From NCBI RefSeq assembly GCF_015477775.1, contig NZ_JADLQO010000002.1:682001-746000 (forward strand): a stretch of DNA of 64,000 nucleotides, written 5' to 3'. This stretch comes from Nocardia abscessus. Its GTDB lineage: Bacteria; Actinomycetota; Actinomycetes; Mycobacteriales; Mycobacteriaceae. The notes under the pieces are model-generated. The model made no database searches. It was given only the letters and a program-made list of their open reading frames with translations, and was not told the origin of the DNA. Every line of letters begins with the position of its first letter. Position 1 is the first letter of the stretch. Below, in pieces: positions 19,962-28,057 of this stretch. The position numbers were made by a program, and so were the translations under genes.

Positions 19962-20270
19962 TCAGGGCAGCGGTTCGAGGGAGCCGGCGGCCGCGGCGGC
20001 CACCGCGACCACGAACACCGCCGCGGCAGTCGCGGCGACGATGCGGCCACCATGGGCGTAGTGGCCGCGGCGCAGACCGCGGTTGCGCAGATAGCAGGCC
20101 CCGGCCAGCGCCGCCATCGCGATCGCGGCGCCGATCGGCGCGGCCGCGGCCGCTCGCCAGCCGCTTTCGAGTGCCTGATGCAAGAACAGTGTGCCGACGA
20201 CCATCGCCGCCACGGCGGTGCGCCGCCACGCCAGCGCGGTGCGTTCGGCGGACAGATGGGGCGCGCTCAC
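19962..20270 (-). CDS. DUF202 small membrane protein (second of pair)
   Basis: 102 aa from GTG at 20270, overlapping the stop of the upstream gene by 4 nt (GTGA). It begins MSAPHLSAERTALAWRRTAV, the usual DUF202 start, followed by three membrane helices. The alkylsulfatase gene begins 47 bp downstream, so all three genes may form one transcript. Function unknown. Confidence 0.85.
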   Translation of the reverse strand: MSAPHLSAERTALAWRRTAVAAMVVGTLFLHQALESGWRAAAAAPIGAAIAMAALAGACYLRNRGLRRGHYAHGGRIVAATAAAVFVVAVAAAAAGSLEPLP

Positions 20271-20632
20271 CGCAGCAGCACCGCCACCGCCGCCAGCACC
20301 GAGACGATCGCGATGCCCGCCGACAGGACCGGCACCAGCACCGTGTCCGGCAGCGGATCGCCGCGCCGCATGGCCACGCCGACCCGCCGCCAGTGCGCGT
20401 ACGCGCCGACCGCGACGACTGCCGCCAGGACCAGGCAGCTGAGCGCGATCGCGCGCCGCAGTCCCGCGATCCGGAACGACTGGACCAGTGTGTGCACCGC
20501 GACGCCACCCGCCAGCAGCCCCAGCGCGGTCCGCATCCAGGCGAGGAAGGTGCGCTCGTTCGCGAGCGTGAAGCGATAGTCGAGTTCCTCTTCGCCCTCT
20601 TCCGATTCGGCTTCGGGATTCGGCAGCGTCAC
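20267..20632 (-). CDS. DUF202/YidH-type membrane protein (first of pair)
   Basis: 121 aa from GTG at 20632 with GAGG 4-8 nt upstream. After an acidic start (PNPEAESEEGEEELDYRF) comes the DUF202 hallmark LANERTFLAWMRTALGLLAGG and three membrane helices. It is translationally coupled to the next DUF202 gene. A longer frame to 20836 has no coding support. Confidence 0.85.
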   Translation of the reverse strand: MTLPNPEAESEEGEEELDYRFTLANERTFLAWMRTALGLLAGGVAVHTLVQSFRIAGLRRAIALSCLVLAAVVAVGAYAHWRRVGVAMRRGDPLPDTVLVPVLSAGIAIVSVLAAVAVLLR

Positions 20633-21159
20633 GCCGCCTCGGCTCGGATCGTCGAGTGCCGAGCGACCCGCCCACGAGGGTGGCGGCTCCTGACCCGAGG
20701 CGACGCTCCGTCGCACGGGTCGACGCCGGACTGCACGGTGGTCACGACACACCACGCTAGTGGGGACCGAGGAAGCTCGCGGCCGCCCATCGCCGACGGC
20801 GGGAACCCGATCCGTGTTCGTAGGCGCACCGGCCACTTCGCACGGTCGAGCGCACTCACCGTCGCGTCGCTCGGATAGCCGACTGGAAGCCAGATGTCGC
20901 CGGTAGATCTCAGCAACCAGGTTCGCGCGATGCGCGCCGAACGATGACCAGCTCGTGTTCCAGACCCGAAATCACGCCATAGAACCAGCTCACAGCGCTC
21001 ATCGCCGAGGCAGGTCCGGTCGGCGACCATCACGGGCATCACTCCATCGCTGCTAGCGTTGGCAAACGATCCGCTATGTCAGATTAATCGCCGTCACCAG
21101 GGCCGTCCACGCGCCTCACGCGCCCGTGACCGGGTGGTTATGCGCGGGCGAGCGAGACG
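20633..21159. other. 527-bp interval without a convincing gene
   Basis: Open frames on both strands are arginine-rich shadows with no start context. The interval must hold the promoter of the DUF202-alkylsulfatase genes and the 3' end region of the decarboxylase-like gene. I see no strong hairpin. Confidence 0.5.
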
Positions 21160-21891
21160 TCAGATGGCGATGGCGTCCTCGAATGTCATGGCCAGCCGCG
21201 AGACGGACGAGGACATCAGCGCCCGGCGCGGCAGGCCCAGCGACCGGAGTTCCGCGGCGATCTCGTGATCGCCCAGCTTCAGCTCCGCCCCGCCGGGACG
21301 CGCTCGCATGCCGGACGGCTGCATCGCCCAGCGCGTGCAGCGCGTGACGCCATCGATGTGCGAGTAGGCGTCGAACGAGGACGCGGTGGCGCGCCCGTTC
21401 GGGGTCGCGAACCCGGGCCGCAGCGTGAGGTCCGCGATGAGCCGCCCGTCCTGGTGCAGCGCACCGCTGCGCCTCCGGCCACCGTGGTCCACCACGAATT
21501 CGGCGAGTTCCTTGGGAAATCCCCAGATACCGCGCCCGGCGGCCAGGGTGAAATCGCCGTCGACCGGCAGCCGGTGGATCAATACACCGGCCTGCCCGGT
21601 CCTCAGCGCCTTCAGATCGCCGAATCCCGAGGCCGCGCCCGCGGTGTGGTGGCGCACCATGAACGAGACGCCGAACTCGTTGTAGGGGCCCAGATCGCCG
21701 TCGACGTAGTCGACGAAGACCAGCGTGCACATCGCCCGCCCGCCGGGCAGCCGGAGAACCCGCAGGCCGGAGTAGTCGATGAGGCGTTGCGCCGCCGCGG
21801 CGGGCACCAGGTAGGTGGCCATGAACGCGTGCGCGAGCCGGATACGGACCGGCATGCGGACCTCGCGGCCGAGAACGGTGTGCGTGCTCAC
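21160..21891 (-). CDS. Acetoacetate decarboxylase-like protein
   Basis: 243 aa from GTG at 21891, with AAAGG 8 nt upstream. The fold is recognised from YNEFGVSFMVRH, GRGIWGFPKELAEF and a late ADLTLRPGF region of the ADC family. Many ADC-like proteins lack decarboxylase activity; the usual Schiff-base lysine would lie near the GIWGFPKE segment, where K is present. The substrate is unknown. It is followed by the TetR gene region upstream on the same strand, with about 150 bp between. Confidence 0.7.
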   Translation of the reverse strand: MSTHTVLGREVRMPVRIRLAHAFMATYLVPAAAAQRLIDYSGLRVLRLPGGRAMCTLVFVDYVDGDLGPYNEFGVSFMVRHHTAGAASGFGDLKALRTGQAGVLIHRLPVDGDFTLAAGRGIWGFPKELAEFVVDHGGRRRSGALHQDGRLIADLTLRPGFATPNGRATASSFDAYSHIDGVTRCTRWAMQPSGMRARPGGAELKLGDHEIAAELRSLGLPRRALMSSSVSRLAMTFEDAIAI

Positions 21892-22045
21892 GTCGACGCC
21901 TTTCTGCACATCGGCGCCCGCGCGCCGCGCTGCCGTGCGGAGCGACCCCGCAGGATCACGTCTATAGAACACGTATCAGTTTATCGGCGCAATACGGCCT
22001 CTACCGAACTTCTCCCCTAGCGAACCTGTTTCACTTTCTAGGACC

Positions 22046-22789
22046 TCACTCCTCCGGAACACGACTTTCGGACGACTCCTCGGATCGTGCCGCATGCCGG
22101 AGGCGGGCTTCCAAGCCGTCGAGGACGCACAGCAGACCGAAGTCGAAGGCCATCGCACGCCCGACCTCCTGGTCCGTCGGGATGATCGCCTGATAGTCCG
22201 CGAGCATTTCGGGATAGTCACCGGCCAGTTCGGTCATCACGTTCAGTACGCCGTCGGTGTCGATCTCGGCGCCCTTGTACGCCGTGTCCCAGGCGATCTC
22301 GGGCAGCACCTGGCCGAGGACGAAACACATCACCGTTCCGCTGGCCAGGTAGATGTCCACGCCCTGAAAACCCGCCTGGACGAACGCGCGGCGCAGCCGA
22401 TCGCTCAGGCGCAGCGAGTTCGGGCCGATGCTGGGCAACCGCCCCACCAGGGTCGCCATCCACGGGTGCTCCCGGATGCTCGCGCGGAGGCTGTAGGCGA
22501 AGGTGGTCAGCAGTTCGCGCCAGGAGGCCTGCTCCGGCTCCGGAGTCCGCACCAGGCCCCAGAACTCATCGAGCACCAATTCCAGCAGTTCCTCCTTGTT
22601 GGAGACGTGCCAGTACAGGCTGGTCGCGCCCGCGCCGAGCTTCGCGCCGAGTTTGCGCATGCTCAGCGCCTCCAGCCCCTCGGCGTCGAGCAGCTCCACA
22701 GCCGCGGCGATGATCTGCTCGCGATGCAGCCCCGCGGACTTGGGCTGGCGCGGCTGCTTGGTCCATACCGAGGCGAACTGCTTGGTCAC
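22046..22789 (-). CDS. TetR-family repressor (TetR_C_1 type), likely regulator of the divergent MFS pump
   Basis: 247 aa from GTG at 22789. The N-terminal HTH includes MRKLGAKLGAGATSLYWHVSNKEEL-type residues at about 43-67, and the C-terminal domain (MATLVGRLPSIGPNSL onwards) fits the drug-binding TetR class with long C-terminus. It is divergent from an EmrB-type efflux gene with 48 bp between starts. That gap and the pump's first codons hold three copies of a 17-bp palindrome. A TAAGAT box ends 6 nt upstream of the GTG, consistent with a leaderless mRNA. Confidence 0.92.
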   Translation of the reverse strand: MTKQFASVWTKQPRQPKSAGLHREQIIAAAVELLDAEGLEALSMRKLGAKLGAGATSLYWHVSNKEELLELVLDEFWGLVRTPEPEQASWRELLTTFAYSLRASIREHPWMATLVGRLPSIGPNSLRLSDRLRRAFVQAGFQGVDIYLASGTVMCFVLGQVLPEIAWDTAYKGAEIDTDGVLNVMTELAGDYPEMLADYQAIIPTDQEVGRAMAFDFGLLCVLDGLEARLRHAARSEESSESRVPEE

Positions 22790-22795
22790 AACACG

Positions 22796-22801
22796 ATCTT
22801 A
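22796..22801 (-). promoter_or_regulatory. -10 box of the tetR gene, leaderless start
   Basis: TAAGAT on the minus strand, with exactly 6 nt to the GTG at 22789. This TANNNT-6-GTG spacing is typical of actinobacterial leaderless transcripts. The first operator covers the expected -35 position. Confidence 0.55.
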
Positions 22802-22807
22802 TAATCG

Positions 22808-22865
22808 CTCGCACACTGTTCGAGTTTCTCGTACGCTGTGCGAGTGAAATCGAACGTTGTACGAG
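22808..22865. promoter_or_regulatory. three tandem TetR operators
   Basis: Three 17-bp quasi-palindromes: CTCGCACACTGTTCGAG (22808-22824), CTCGTACGCTGTGCGAG (22828-22844) and ATCGAACGTTGTACGAG (22849-22865). The consensus is CTCGNACNNTGTNCGAG. Their spacing is 20 and 21 bp, two helical turns. The middle site covers the pump's -10 box and first codon; the third is inside the coding region. Confidence 0.85.
22832..22837 (+). promoter_or_regulatory. -10 box of the MFS gene
   Basis: TACGCT lies immediately before GTG 22838 and 6 nt before a second in-frame GTG at 22844. The latter spacing suggests a leaderless transcript starting at 22844. The box is inside the second operator. Confidence 0.5.
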
Positions 22866-24310
22866 ACCCCCGCCGCTGGTGGGTTCTGGGGGTCCTCTGC
22901 CTGTCCTTGCTCGTGCTGATGCTCGACAGCACTGTGCTCAATCTCGCCATTCCGTCGCTGATCCGGGAGCTCGGTGCCACGCCGTCGGACGTGCAGTGGA
23001 TCCTGGACGCCTACGTGCTGGTCTTCGCCGGGCTCCTACTCACCGCGGGAAGCCTGTCCGACCGCTTCGGCAGGCGCCGAGCGCTGATCGCCGGACTGGC
23101 GGTGTTCGGCGTGGCGTCGCTGGCCGCGGTGCTGGCGACCGAGCCGTGGCAGGTCGTGGCCGCGCGCGCCGCGATGGGTGTCGGCGGTTCGCTGCTGATG
23201 CCGTCGACGCTGTCGATCCTGATGACCACCTTCGCCGAGGACGAACGGCGCACGGCGATGGCGGCCTGGTCGACGGTCTCCATGGTCGGCATCGTCGCCG
23301 GACCGACGCTGGGCGGCTTTCTGCTCCAGCACTACTGGTGGGGGTCGGTGTTCCTGCTCAACATCCCGGTGGCCGTGCTCGCGATCGTGGCGGCGGTCGT
23401 GCTGATGCCCGAGACCACCGGCGAGCAGCGGCCGGTCGATCTCGTCGGGGTCGTCTTGTCCGTGGTGGCGCTGAGCGCGACGGTCTACGTGATCATCGAG
23501 CGGGAATGGAACGTCGGCGTGATCGTGCTGGCCGTCGTCGCGGCGGCCGCGTTCGTCGTGTGGGAGAGCCGATCGGCCCATCCGATGCTGCCGTTGGCCG
23601 TGTTCCGCAGCCGCGATTTCACGGGCACGTGCTTCACGCTGCTATTGATGGTCTTCGGCATGGGCGCGGTCATGCTGATGCTGACGCAGTACCTGCAGTT
23701 CGTGCTGGGCTACGGGCCGATGAAGGCGGGACTGGCGCTGTTGCCGTACGCCGTGGCCGCGGCGGTCTGCAACGGGCTCGGCGCGACGCTCGGCAAGACC
23801 CTGAGCAACAAGACGCTCATCGTGTCCGGCCTGCTCGTCATGGGTGTGGCCTTCGGCATCCTCGCCGTCGCGAGCGGGTACCTGTGGATTCTGGTCAGCA
23901 TGCTCGTGATGGGGGTGGGCGGCGGTTTGGCGGGTCCGGCCGCGTACGCCGCCATCATGAGCGCCATCCCGCTACAGCATGCCGGTGTCGGCTCCGCGAT
24001 GAACGACACGCTGCAGCAGGTCGGCATGGCGATCAGCATCGCCGTCCTCGGCAGCGTGCTGGCCGGGGTGTTCACCTCGAACATGCCCGCCGACGCTCCC
24101 GAGGCGGCCCGGGAATCCATCGGGGCCGCCTTCCAGCTCGGCTACCTGGAGCCGGCCAAGGACGCTTTCACCGCCGCCATGTCCACCGGCGCGTGGATCA
24201 GCGCGGGATTCAGCATCGCCGCCGCACTGCTCGGCGCGGTCCTGCTGCGCGCGCGTCGGCCGGGACCGGTCGTCGAGCAGCCGGAAACCGTCCCGGTCGC
24301 GAACGGCTGA
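22838..24310 (+). CDS. MFS drug efflux transporter (DHA2/EmrB-QacA, 14-TM)
   Basis: 490 aa from GTG at 22838, or 488 aa from GTG at 22844, which better fits the promoter. Motif C-like and A-like stretches include LMLDSTVLNLAIPSL (first helix, D in LDSTVLN) and SLSDRFGRRRAL between helices 2 and 3. The hydrophobic profile fits 14 helices. DHA2 pumps export cationic or amphipathic compounds by proton antiport. The divergent TetR gene and three operators indicate substrate-inducible expression. Confidence 0.93.
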   Translation: MRVKSNVVRDPRRWWVLGVLCLSLLVLMLDSTVLNLAIPSLIRELGATPSDVQWILDAYVLVFAGLLLTAGSLSDRFGRRRALIAGLAVFGVASLAAVLATEPWQVVAARAAMGVGGSLLMPSTLSILMTTFAEDERRTAMAAWSTVSMVGIVAGPTLGGFLLQHYWWGSVFLLNIPVAVLAIVAAVVLMPETTGEQRPVDLVGVVLSVVALSATVYVIIEREWNVGVIVLAVVAAAAFVVWESRSAHPMLPLAVFRSRDFTGTCFTLLLMVFGMGAVMLMLTQYLQFVLGYGPMKAGLALLPYAVAAAVCNGLGATLGKTLSNKTLIVSGLLVMGVAFGILAVASGYLWILVSMLVMGVGGGLAGPAAYAAIMSAIPLQHAGVGSAMNDTLQQVGMAISIAVLGSVLAGVFTSNMPADAPEAARESIGAAFQLGYLEPAKDAFTAAMSTGAWISAGFSIAAALLGAVLLRARRPGPVVEQPETVPVANG

Positions 24311-24476
24311 TCGTCGCGGCCACCCGCGCCGACCGGGTGAACGCCTTCCGGTATGAACTATTCCGACCCTGGGGCTGATGGTCTCCCGCGCGCCCTCCGA
24401 GAAGAGTTGATGGTGTGTTCACACTGAGGCCTTCAACAAACGAGGGCTCGTGAAGCAATCAATCGATGGAGACATC

Positions 24477-24728
24477 ATGATCACGAACAAAATGCGCGTT
24501 ACGGCGGCGACGGTAGCGATCGCACCGATCATCGCCCTGGGTTCAGGTTTTGCTTCCGCCGCACCGGACGTATCCCCCGGACCCGGGCAAGTGGCGGATC
24601 ATCCGGTACCGGTTCAGGTCGAGCCCGCGACATTGGGCCTGTTTTGGCCGCTGGGCATTTTCTGTGCTCCTCTGCTGCTGCTTCCGCCGGTGGTCAACGC
24701 GGTCGCCGTGTTCGTCTGCGCCGCGTGA
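24477..24728 (+). CDS. Small secreted hydrophobic protein, unknown
   Basis: 83 aa from ATG at 24477 with GGAGA 6 nt upstream. A signal peptide ends in ASA at about residue 28; the mature part is Pro-rich, then very hydrophobic (LGLFWPLGIFCAPLLLLPPV) with two cysteines. A GTG at 24450 is another start. No family recognised. Confidence 0.55.
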   Translation: MITNKMRVTAATVAIAPIIALGSGFASAAPDVSPGPGQVADHPVPVQVEPATLGLFWPLGIFCAPLLLLPPVVNAVAVFVCAA

Positions 24729-24761
24729 GGCGAATTCGTAGGTAGCGCCTCGAAGACGAGT

Positions 24762-24793
24762 GCGCCTCGGGAGATGTCGTGAACCCGAGGCGC
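24762..24793 (+). terminator. hairpin terminator
   Basis: Perfect 10-bp arms GCGCCTCGGG (24762-24771) and CCCGAGGCGC (24784-24793), 33 bp after the stop of the small secreted protein gene. Confidence 0.65.
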
Positions 24794-24926
24794 CTCGTCG
24801 CTGTCTGCGATCCGTGACCGGGATCCGGCACGAAGACGGAATTCGAGACCCGGCCCAGGAGGCGCCCGGCCGAGGAAACTGGGGGAATCAATCGTGACGC
24901 GCGGATAAGTGCGGTTGAATTACCGA

Positions 24927-25592
24927 ATGACCAAGTTCAGGAAACTCGTAGGCGCTGCCGCGGCACTTGCCGCGGCCACGGCGCTGTTCGGGGCACCCGG
25001 GACCGCGCAGGCCGAGCCGTCATCCGTTCTGGGTGGCGGCTCCGGCATCGTCGTCGGCGGTCAGAACATCTGCACGCTCACCACGATCGGGCGCGACTCC
25101 GGCGGCCGGCTCGTCGGATTCACCGCGGCGCATTGCGGTGAGGCGAATGCCACCATCGCCGCCGAGGCCGATCGCGACGCCGGCGTGGTCGGCACTGTCG
25201 ACTATGCCAACAGCACCATGGACTATTCCGTGATCGTGTTCGATCCGGGGATGGTCGTGCCGGTGAACCAGGTGGGTGGGACGACAATCACCGGCTTGGG
25301 CGGCCCGGCCCGGCCTCCGGACACCGTCTGCAAGGAAGGCAGGACAACCGGCCGGACCTGCGGGGTGGCCTATGGTGACGTGTTCACGAGCGGCAATCTG
25401 ACCTGGACCCAGACGTGTGTCGTCGAGGGCGATTCTGGCGCTCCGCTCGTCGTCGGGACCACGCTGGTCGGCATGGTCAACGGCTACCTGGCGGTGCCGT
25501 GCCTCGGACCGCAACTCGGAACGGACATCACCGCGATCGTCGCCGACGTGAACGCACGCGGTGGCGCCGGATCGGGTTTCCAGCCGATTTGA
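24927..25592 (+). CDS. Secreted S1-family serine peptidase
   Basis: 221 aa from ATG at 24927; GTG at 24909 is possible. A signal peptide ends near AQA (residue 29). The catalytic triad is His69 in TAAHC, Asp99 in STMDYSV and Ser170 in EGDSGAP, a chymotrypsin-type set close to the alpha-lytic and Rv1815-like proteases. There are cysteine pairs around the histidine and in CKEGRTTGRTCG. No pro-domain is seen, unlike alpha-lytic protease. No clear ribosome binding site precedes either start. Confidence 0.85.
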   Translation: MTKFRKLVGAAAALAAATALFGAPGTAQAEPSSVLGGGSGIVVGGQNICTLTTIGRDSGGRLVGFTAAHCGEANATIAAEADRDAGVVGTVDYANSTMDYSVIVFDPGMVVPVNQVGGTTITGLGGPARPPDTVCKEGRTTGRTCGVAYGDVFTSGNLTWTQTCVVEGDSGAPLVVGTTLVGMVNGYLAVPCLGPQLGTDITAIVADVNARGGAGSGFQPI

Positions 25593-25631
25593 CGGAACGC
25601 GGGGCGAACTCCGGCAGATCCAGCCGAAGCC

Positions 25632-26315
25632 TTACCTGTCCGAGTCGGTGACAATGCCGAATTCGATAGCGCGTTCGACCAGGAACAGCCGTTTTTGGTT
25701 CGGAGGTAAGGCTTCGACCTGGAATATCCGGAACAGCGCACGCATGTGCGTCTTGACCGTCGAGATACTCAGGCACAGATCGCGCGCGATCCGGCTGTTG
25801 GTCGCGGGATACGAATACGCGTTGTGCGCGTCGCATGGGCGGCACAACGCCTCGAGAACCAGATACTGGGCCGGGGTCAGTGAATTGCGGGTGGGCAGTG
25901 GCGCGTGGGCGAGCGTCATGTCCTCGTCGAAGGATTCGGCGGCTCGGAAGACGAATACCGACCGTCCGACGCGAATCGTGTCGCCGGAATCGAGTTTCCG
26001 CCGTCCGCCGACACGTTCGCCATTGACGAATGTGCCATTTTTGGACAGTCCGTCGTCGACGATGACCCAGCATCCGCCCACCCGCTCGATAACGGCGTGC
26101 AGCCGGGAGACGGTCGGATCGGAAGTTACGGGAATATCGGCTGTGGCGGACCGTCCGATAGTAAGACTGGCCGGGCCGCCGTCGAGAGAAATCTCGCGCG
26201 CCATGTCCTGTCCGGCGGGTCGGGAAGCAGCGCCTGCGGCCGACTGCCACCACGCGGACTGTCCCGCTGATGAGTACGGTCCGCGACCCAGGGCCTGTCC
26301 GCCAGACGTAGGCAT
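25632..26315 (-). CDS. FHA domain plus helix-turn-helix regulator
   Basis: 227 aa from ATG at 26315. Residues 40-125 form an FHA phosphothreonine-binding domain with GRS (54-56), SRLHAV (70-75) and SKNGTFVNGE (91-100). Residues 141-225 hold a helical region with SRIARDLCLSISTVKTHMRA, a LuxR-like helix-turn-helix. A single-chain FHA-HTH architecture suggests a transcription factor that is switched by Ser/Thr kinase signalling. It is convergent with the S1 peptidase gene. Confidence 0.8.
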   Translation of the reverse strand: MPTSGGQALGRGPYSSAGQSAWWQSAAGAASRPAGQDMAREISLDGGPASLTIGRSATADIPVTSDPTVSRLHAVIERVGGCWVIVDDGLSKNGTFVNGERVGGRRKLDSGDTIRVGRSVFVFRAAESFDEDMTLAHAPLPTRNSLTPAQYLVLEALCRPCDAHNAYSYPATNSRIARDLCLSISTVKTHMRALFRIFQVEALPPNQKRLFLVERAIEFGIVTDSDR

Positions 26316-26531
26316 CGCTCGTCTTTCCCACTCGAAATACGTCGTGAACTGCGGGCACCGATTCGCTTCTCTCAGGGTGCGCTTTCCGAGCGCCTGCCAC
26401 ACGGGTATTCGCCTACTTCGCAATGCGACCGGGGCGTTTCCCGAACCCCGAGTGCACGACACCGGCACTAAACAGACCGATCAGTCGGAATAGTGGCGGC
26501 TCGGCGGCGATCGATGGGTCAGGATGGTCGG

Positions 26532-27029
26532 ATGAGCGTCCTCATCCGACCGCGAACCGAGCGCGACCTCGATGCTTGCGCCACAGCGTTGCGGCAGGTC
26601 CACGAGATCGACCGATATCCGGAAGTCTGGCCGACGGACCCGGCCGGATGGCTGTCGCCGCCCAAACTCCTCGCGGCCGTCGTCGCCGAACGCGACGGCG
26701 CCGTCGTCGGTCACATCGGACTCGGCGCGAGCAGTGGGACACCGGAGGTCGTGCGCGAATCGGCCTGCACAGAGGCCGTCGTCTCGGTGATCCGGTTGTA
26801 TGTCGCCCCGGCCGAGCGGCGGGCGGGTGTGGGTTCACAACTGTTGACAGCGGCCACGCGCCTGGCCGCGGACCGGGGGCAGCGCGCAGTGCTCACGGTG
26901 ACCTCCGACAGCGCGGCGGCGGTCGCGATGTACGAGCGGCACGGTTGGCGTCACGTGGCCGGCGGGCCCGGCGGCTGGCGGACCGCGGACGGACGAGAGG
27001 CGCAGGTGCGTTACTACGTGAGTCCGTGA
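26532..27029 (+). CDS. GNAT family N-acetyltransferase
   Basis: 165 aa from ATG at 26532. The acetyl-CoA motif is LYVAPAERRAGVGSQLL and the end is MYERHGWRHVAGG, both usual for GNAT enzymes. The start is chosen at MSVLIRPRTERDLDA, the first beta strand of the fold. The substrate is unknown. It is convergent with xerC. Confidence 0.85.
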   Translation: MSVLIRPRTERDLDACATALRQVHEIDRYPEVWPTDPAGWLSPPKLLAAVVAERDGAVVGHIGLGASSGTPEVVRESACTEAVVSVIRLYVAPAERRAGVGSQLLTAATRLAADRGQRAVLTVTSDSAAAVAMYERHGWRHVAGGPGGWRTADGREAQVRYYVSP

Positions 27030-27079
27030 GCCGATCCTCGGTGGCCTCTTGTGCGATGCGGCCGATCGCCGGGTGACCG

Positions 27080-28003
27080 TCAGGCGCGGGGGTGGGCCTG
27101 GTCGTGCACCTTCTTGAGGCGCTCGATGGAGACATGGGTGTAGAGCTGGGTGGTGGCCATGCTGGCGTGGCCGAGAAGTTCCTGGACCACACGCAGGTCC
27201 GCCCCACCCTCGAGGAGGTGGGTCGCGGCGGTGTGCCGCAAACCGTGCGGGCCCATGTCGGGTGCGCCCGGGATGGCCGAGACGACCTCGTGCACCACGG
27301 TTCTGGCCTGGCGCTGATCGAGCCGTCTGCCGCGGCGGCCGAGCAGCAGCGCTCGGCCGGAGTCGACGGTGGCGAAGGCGGGGCGTCCGTAGCTCAGCCA
27401 ATTGCCGACCGCCTCGTCGGCGGGCGTGCCGAACGGCGCCGATCGCTCCTTGTTGCCTTTGCCGAGCACGCGCACCACACGCCGCTCGCGGTCCACGTCC
27501 TCGATGTCCAGCCCGCACAATTCACCGACCCGGATGCCGGTGGCGTACAGCAATTCCACGATCGCCCGGTCCCGCAGTGCCATCGGATCACGCTGGGCGG
27601 CACCGGATTGCGCCGCGTCCATGGCGCCCAGCGCCTGTTGCCGCCCGAGTACGGCGGGAAGGACGCGATGCGCTTTCGGCGAGCCCAACCGCAGCCCCGG
27701 ATCGGCGGGCAACCGGCCGGTCCGGGTGAGCCAGGCGGTGAACGTGCGCGCCGAGGACGCCCGCCGGGCCACGGTCGTTCGTGCCGCACCCGCCGCCGCC
27801 TGCTGCGCCAGCCACGACCGCAACAGCAGCAGGTCCAGCTCGCGGATGGCCGAATCCGCCGACCGGGTGTACAGATGCTCCAGCAGCGACCGAGCGTCCC
27901 CCAGATACGCCCGCACCGTGTGCTCCGAGCGGTTGCGCCCGAGCCGCAGATGCCTGCCGTACTCCACCAGCAGCGCTTCCAGATCTTCGGGCAGTTCCTC
28001 CAT
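27080..28003 (-). CDS. xerC: Tyrosine recombinase XerC
   Basis: 307 aa from ATG at 28003. The catalytic set is present: Arg in [20 protein letters not shown] and the Tyr of LYTHVS. XerC works with XerD at dif to resolve chromosome dimers. It sits beside dprA as Rv2894c does in M. tuberculosis, which makes it the housekeeping recombinase and not part of the mobile element. Confidence 0.95.
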   Translation of the reverse strand: MEELPEDLEALLVEYGRHLRLGRNRSEHTVRAYLGDARSLLEHLYTRSADSAIRELDLLLLRSWLAQQAAAGAARTTVARRASSARTFTAWLTRTGRLPADPGLRLGSPKAHRVLPAVLGRQQALGAMDAAQSGAAQRDPMALRDRAIVELLYATGIRVGELCGLDIEDVDRERRVVRVLGKGNKERSAPFGTPADEAVGNWLSYGRPAFATVDSGRALLLGRRGRRLDQRQARTVVHEVVSAIPGAPDMGPHGLRHTAATHLLEGGADLRVVQELLGHASMATTQLYTHVSIERLKKVHDQAHPRA

Positions 28004-28057
28004 CCTTCCACCGTCGCGACCCGCGCCCCGGATGGCAAGCCCCCGCGCCGAATGCGC

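Noticed and set aside
20629..21042. Minus-strand frame of 137 aa
   Set aside because: No start context or domain; it overlaps the better-supported DUF202 start.
27080..28003. xerC as the integrase of the mobile element
   Set aside because: Its position beside dprA is conserved in M. tuberculosis, it lies outside the att repeats, and the serine integrase is the one next to attL.
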